From Kushneria phyllosphaerae (GTDB lineage Bacteria; Pseudomonadota; Gammaproteobacteria; Pseudomonadales; Halomonadaceae), in the NCBI RefSeq assembly GCF_900312995.1, contig NZ_ONZI01000003.1:310001-374000 (forward strand): DNA of 64,000 bases, read 5' to 3'. Made by a program: the position numbers and the translations under genes. The notes beneath the pieces were generated by a model that ran no database searches, was not told the DNA's origin, and worked only from the letters and a program-made list of their open reading frames with translations. Shown in pieces: positions 61,294 through 64,000 of the stretch (position 1 is its first letter; every line of letters starts with the position of its first letter).

Positions 61294-64000
61294 ATGATGA
61301 ATGCCAGTGATGTATCCGGATCGTCCCAGCAGGCCATGGCAGCCGCCGAGGGAGAGCCCGCCTTTATCCATGACCCGTTGTGGTACAAGGACGCGGTCAT
61401 CTATCAGGTCCACGTCAAATCCTTTTATGACGCCAACAACGACGGTATCGGTGATTTTCAGGGGCTGATCGAGCGCCTTGATTACATTGCGGGCCTGGGC
61501 GTCAACACCATCTGGATTCTGCCGTTTTATCCGTCACCACGTCGTGATGACGGCTATGACATTTCAGAGTACTGCGCGGTCAGCCCCGATTACGGCACGC
61601 TGGAGCAGGCGCAGCAGTTTATCAAGGAGGCGCATGCCCGCGGGCTGCGCGTCATTACCGAGCTGGTCATCAATCACTCCTCGGATCAGCACCCCTGGTT
61701 TCAGCGTGCCCGTCATGCGCCCAAGGGCTCTCCCGAGCGCGATTTTTACGTCTGGTCGGACAGCGACACCCATTACAGCGACACCCGTATCATCTTTCTG
61801 GATACCGAGACCTCCAACTGGACCTGGGATCCGGTGGCCGGCCAGTATTTCTGGCACCGGTTCTATTCTCACCAGCCCGATCTGAACTTTGATAACCCCG
61901 TTGTTTTCGACGAGGTCATGAAGGTCATGCACTACTGGCTGGAAATGGGGGTGGACGGCCTGCGTCTGGACGCTATCCCGTATCTGGTCGAGCGTGAAGG
62001 AACCAACAACGAGAACCTGCCCGAGACCCACGATGTGTTAAAGCGCATCCGTGCGGTGATCGATGAGCATTTCCCCGATCGCATGCTGCTGGCCGAAGCC
62101 AACCAGTGGCCCGAAGACACGCGTCCCTATTTCGGCGAGGGTGATGAGTGCCATATGGCGTTCCACTTCCCGCTGATGCCGCGCATGTATATGTCGCTGG
62201 CTCAGGAAGACCGCTTCCCGATCACCGATATCCTGCGTCAGACACCGGAGATCCCTGAAAACTGTCAGTGGGCCATTTTCCTGCGTAACCATGACGAGCT
62301 GACGCTTGAAATGGTCACTGACCGCGAACGCGACTATCTCTGGAATCACTACGCCTCTGACCGCCGCGCCCGTATTAATCTGGGCATTCGGCGCCGTCTG
62401 GCACCGCTGCTGGAACGCGACCGTCGACGTATCGAACTGCTCAACAGCCTGCTGCTGTCGATGCCGGGCACGCCCACGGTCTATTACGGCGACGAGATCG
62501 GCATGGGGGATAACATCCACCTGGGCGATCGCGACGGCGTGCGTACCCCCATGCAGTGGTCAATGGACCGCAACGGCGGCTTCTCGCGGGCCGATCCGGC
62601 CAGCATGGTGCTGCCGCCGATCATGGATGCGCTGTATGGCTTTCAGACCATCAACGTCGAGGCGCAGACGCGTGACCCGCATTCGCTGCTCAACTGGATG
62701 CGCCGCATGCTGGCCGTGCGCAGCCAGCAGAAGGCCTTCGGTCGTGGTGTCATGAAGCTGCTGTATCCGTCCAACCGCCGCATTCTGGCCTATATCCGCG
62801 AATACACCCATGAAGATACCGGTCAGGTAGACACCATTCTCTGCGTGGCCAATGTCTCGCGTTCGGCACAGGCCGTGGAGCTGGATCTTTCCAGCTGGGA
62901 AGGCCATGTGCCGGTAGAGATGATTGGCGGCAGCAGCTTCCCGCCGATCGGACAGCTGAGCTATCTGTTGACCCTGCCGCCCTATGGTTTTTACTGGTTC
63001 CTTCTGGCGCCGGAGACAGCCATGCCGACCTGGCACACGCCGGCTCAGGAGATGATGCCGGAGCTTCTGACGCTGGTGATCAAACAGCGTCTGGATGAAA
63101 TCGGCAGCGGGCGGACACGTCGCTCGCTGGAAAGCGAGAGCCTGCCGCAGTATCTACCGCGAAGGCGCTGGTTTGCGGCCAAAAACAGCACCATCGACAA
63201 GGTCTCGCTGGCCTGGGCGGTCGGTCTGAATGGCCCGGTCATCGATGAGCACGCCTCCGACTCGCCCAGAATATTGCTGGCCGAAATTGAGGTTCAGGCG
63301 CATCAGGGCAACGAGCCATCATCCTGTGAGCGCTATGTGCTGCCGCTGGGCATGATCGGTGAAGATGAAACGGCGCTGTTGCCGCAGCAGTTGGCCATGG
63401 CCCGCATTCGCCGCGGGCGTGATGTTGGTCTCTTGACCGATGCCTTTGCGATGCCGGGCTTTCCGATGGCGGTCGTTCAGGCACTGCGTACGGGCATGGT
63501 ACTGGATCTGACCCACAGCGCCGTGGAAACGAACGCCGAGGCGCCGCGTCCGGGCGAGCTGCATTTCAGATCCACCTCGCTTTTGAGCGAAATGGAAATG
63601 TCGGCGCAGGATGCCGAGACGCGCTACCTGAGTGCTGAGCAGTCCAACAGTTCCGTGATCATTGATGAGCGCATGGTGCTCAAACTGATTCGTCGGATTG
63701 AAAGCGGCATCCATCCCGAAGCGGAAATGGGACGGTATCTGACCGAGCGCGGCTTTACGCATATTGCACCCATGCTCGGCGAAGTGACCCGCATGGATGA
63801 TCAGGGCGTGCCGCACGTTCTGATGGTCCTGCAGGGTTACATCGACAATCAGGGCGATGCCTGGGAGTGGACGCTCAACACTCTCGAACGTGCCATTCGC
63901 GATGTCAGCGAGATGGTGCAGTCCGAGCAGGACGACGCCTATGACCCGCTGGCGACCCTGACCGGTTTTGCAGGCCTTCTGGGTCAGCGGCTGGGAGAAA
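61294..64000 (+). CDS. treS: Trehalose synthase fused to maltokinase, truncated by the window edge
   Basis: At least 902 residues; it runs off the right edge. ATG 61294 (or 61297) has GAGGAGGACAAGG upstream. Residues about 25-560 are a TreS GH13 domain: nucleophile Asp in MGVDGLRLDAIPYL, Glu in MLLAEANQWPEDTRPYFGEG, Asp in FLRNHDELTLEMVTD. From about 570 a maltokinase N-cap follows (YLPRRRWFAAKNSTIDKVS), then SSVIIDERMVLKLIRRIESG. TreS interconverts maltose and trehalose; the kinase domain would make maltose-1-phosphate for GlgE. Confidence 0.93.
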   Translation, partial: MMNASDVSGSSQQAMAAAEGEPAFIHDPLWYKDAVIYQVHVKSFYDANNDGIGDFQGLIERLDYIAGLGVNTIWILPFYPSPRRDDGYDISEYCAVSPDYGTLEQAQQFIKEAHARGLRVITELVINHSSDQHPWFQRARHAPKGSPERDFYVWSDSDTHYSDTRIIFLDTETSNWTWDPVAGQYFWHRFYSHQPDLNFDNPVVFDEVMKVMHYWLEMGVDGLRLDAIPYLVEREGTNNENLPETHDVLKRIRAVIDEHFPDRMLLAEANQWPEDTRPYFGEGDECHMAFHFPLMPRMYMSLAQEDRFPITDILRQTPEIPENCQWAIFLRNHDELTLEMVTDRERDYLWNHYASDRRARINLGIRRRLAPLLERDRRRIELLNSLLLSMPGTPTVYYGDEIGMGDNIHLGDRDGVRTPMQWSMDRNGGFSRADPASMVLPPIMDALYGFQTINVEAQTRDPHSLLNWMRRMLAVRSQQKAFGRGVMKLLYPSNRRILAYIREYTHEDTGQVDTILCVANVSRSAQAVELDLSSWEGHVPVEMIGGSSFPPIGQLSYLLTLPPYGFYWFLLAPETAMPTWHTPAQEMMPELLTLVIKQRLDEIGSGRTRRSLESESLPQYLPRRRWFAAKNSTIDKVSLAWAVGLNGPVIDEHASDSPRILLAEIEVQAHQGNEPSSCERYVLPLGMIGEDETALLPQQLAMARIRRGRDVGLLTDAFAMPGFPMAVVQALRTGMVLDLTHSAVETNAEAPRPGELHFRSTSLLSEMEMSAQDAETRYLSAEQSNSSVIIDERMVLKLIRRIESGIHPEAEMGRYLTERGFTHIAPMLGEVTRMDDQGVPHVLMVLQGYIDNQGDAWEWTLNTLERAIRDVSEMVQSEQDDAYDPLATLTGFAGLLGQRLGE

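Noticed and set aside
1-64000. CRISPR array, tRNA or rRNA genes, insertion sequences, prophage
   Set aside because: No regularly spaced repeats, no cloverleaf or rRNA segments, no transposase or phage-structural protein seen when reading both strands.

Overview
The window is GC-rich and densely coded. It looks like chromosome of a moderately halophilic gammaproteobacterium. Halomonadaceae (Halomonas, Kushneria or Salinicola type) is my best guess, from protein character and from the mix of an Entner-Doudoroff sugar block, SitABCD, an aryl-polyene-type cluster and a GlgE/trehalose cluster. No rRNA, tRNA, CRISPR array, insertion sequence or phage gene was seen. Taxonomy is inference.

Layout. 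1-290: N-terminal part of a PP-loop-type protein running off the left edge. 527-2632: NfeD and stomatin pair, then a periplasmic YceI protein. 2633-3260: gene-free leader with a compact multi-hairpin structure that could be a regulatory RNA. 3261-5718: SulP anion transporter and tandem universal stress protein. 5795-6262: small secreted protein. 6347-19536 (minus strand): a long operon for an aryl-polyene-like lipid, with chain-length factor, ACP, membrane protein, AMP-ligase/dehydratase fusion, glycosyltransferase, acyltransferase, LolA-like carrier, MMPL exporter, flavoprotein, lipoprotein, ketosynthase, dehydratase, ketoreductase and methyltransferase. Many of its junctions are ATGA overlaps. 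19732-21387: secreted beta-helix protein. 21405-24481 (minus): phosphonate-family, putatively selenate, ABC importer with a fused double permease.

24662-34931 is a glucose block: MFS sugar porter, zwf-pgl-eda, a minus-strand set glk / hexose-6-phosphate mutarotase / degenerate aldo-keto reductase, then gap and a HAD hydrolase. Glucose would enter, be phosphorylated, and pass through 6-phosphogluconate to pyruvate and glyceraldehyde-3-phosphate. The dehydratase edd is not in the window. 35172-39741 holds assorted genes: a small unknown, dienelactone hydrolase, pncB, a FemAB/GNAT-like protein and a fasciclin protein. 39755-45119 is a metal-transport block: NicO-type exporter and DUF1007 on minus, SitABCD on plus, with a 16-bp perfect palindrome in the divergent region.

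45673 to the right edge is one co-directional alpha-glucan/trehalose cluster: glgA-glgB-treZ-malQ-treY-DUF2934-glgX-glgE-treS. TreS (fused to a maltokinase domain) and GlgE would turn trehalose into maltose-1-phosphate and then glucan; GlgA adds ADP-glucose-dependent elongation and GlgB branches. TreY/TreZ release trehalose from glucan, and GlgX/MalQ trim and disproportionate. In a halophile this would link carbon storage to a compatible solute. The first five genes are translationally overlapped, and a candidate sigma70 promoter with an overlapping inverted repeat lies about 250 bases before glgA.
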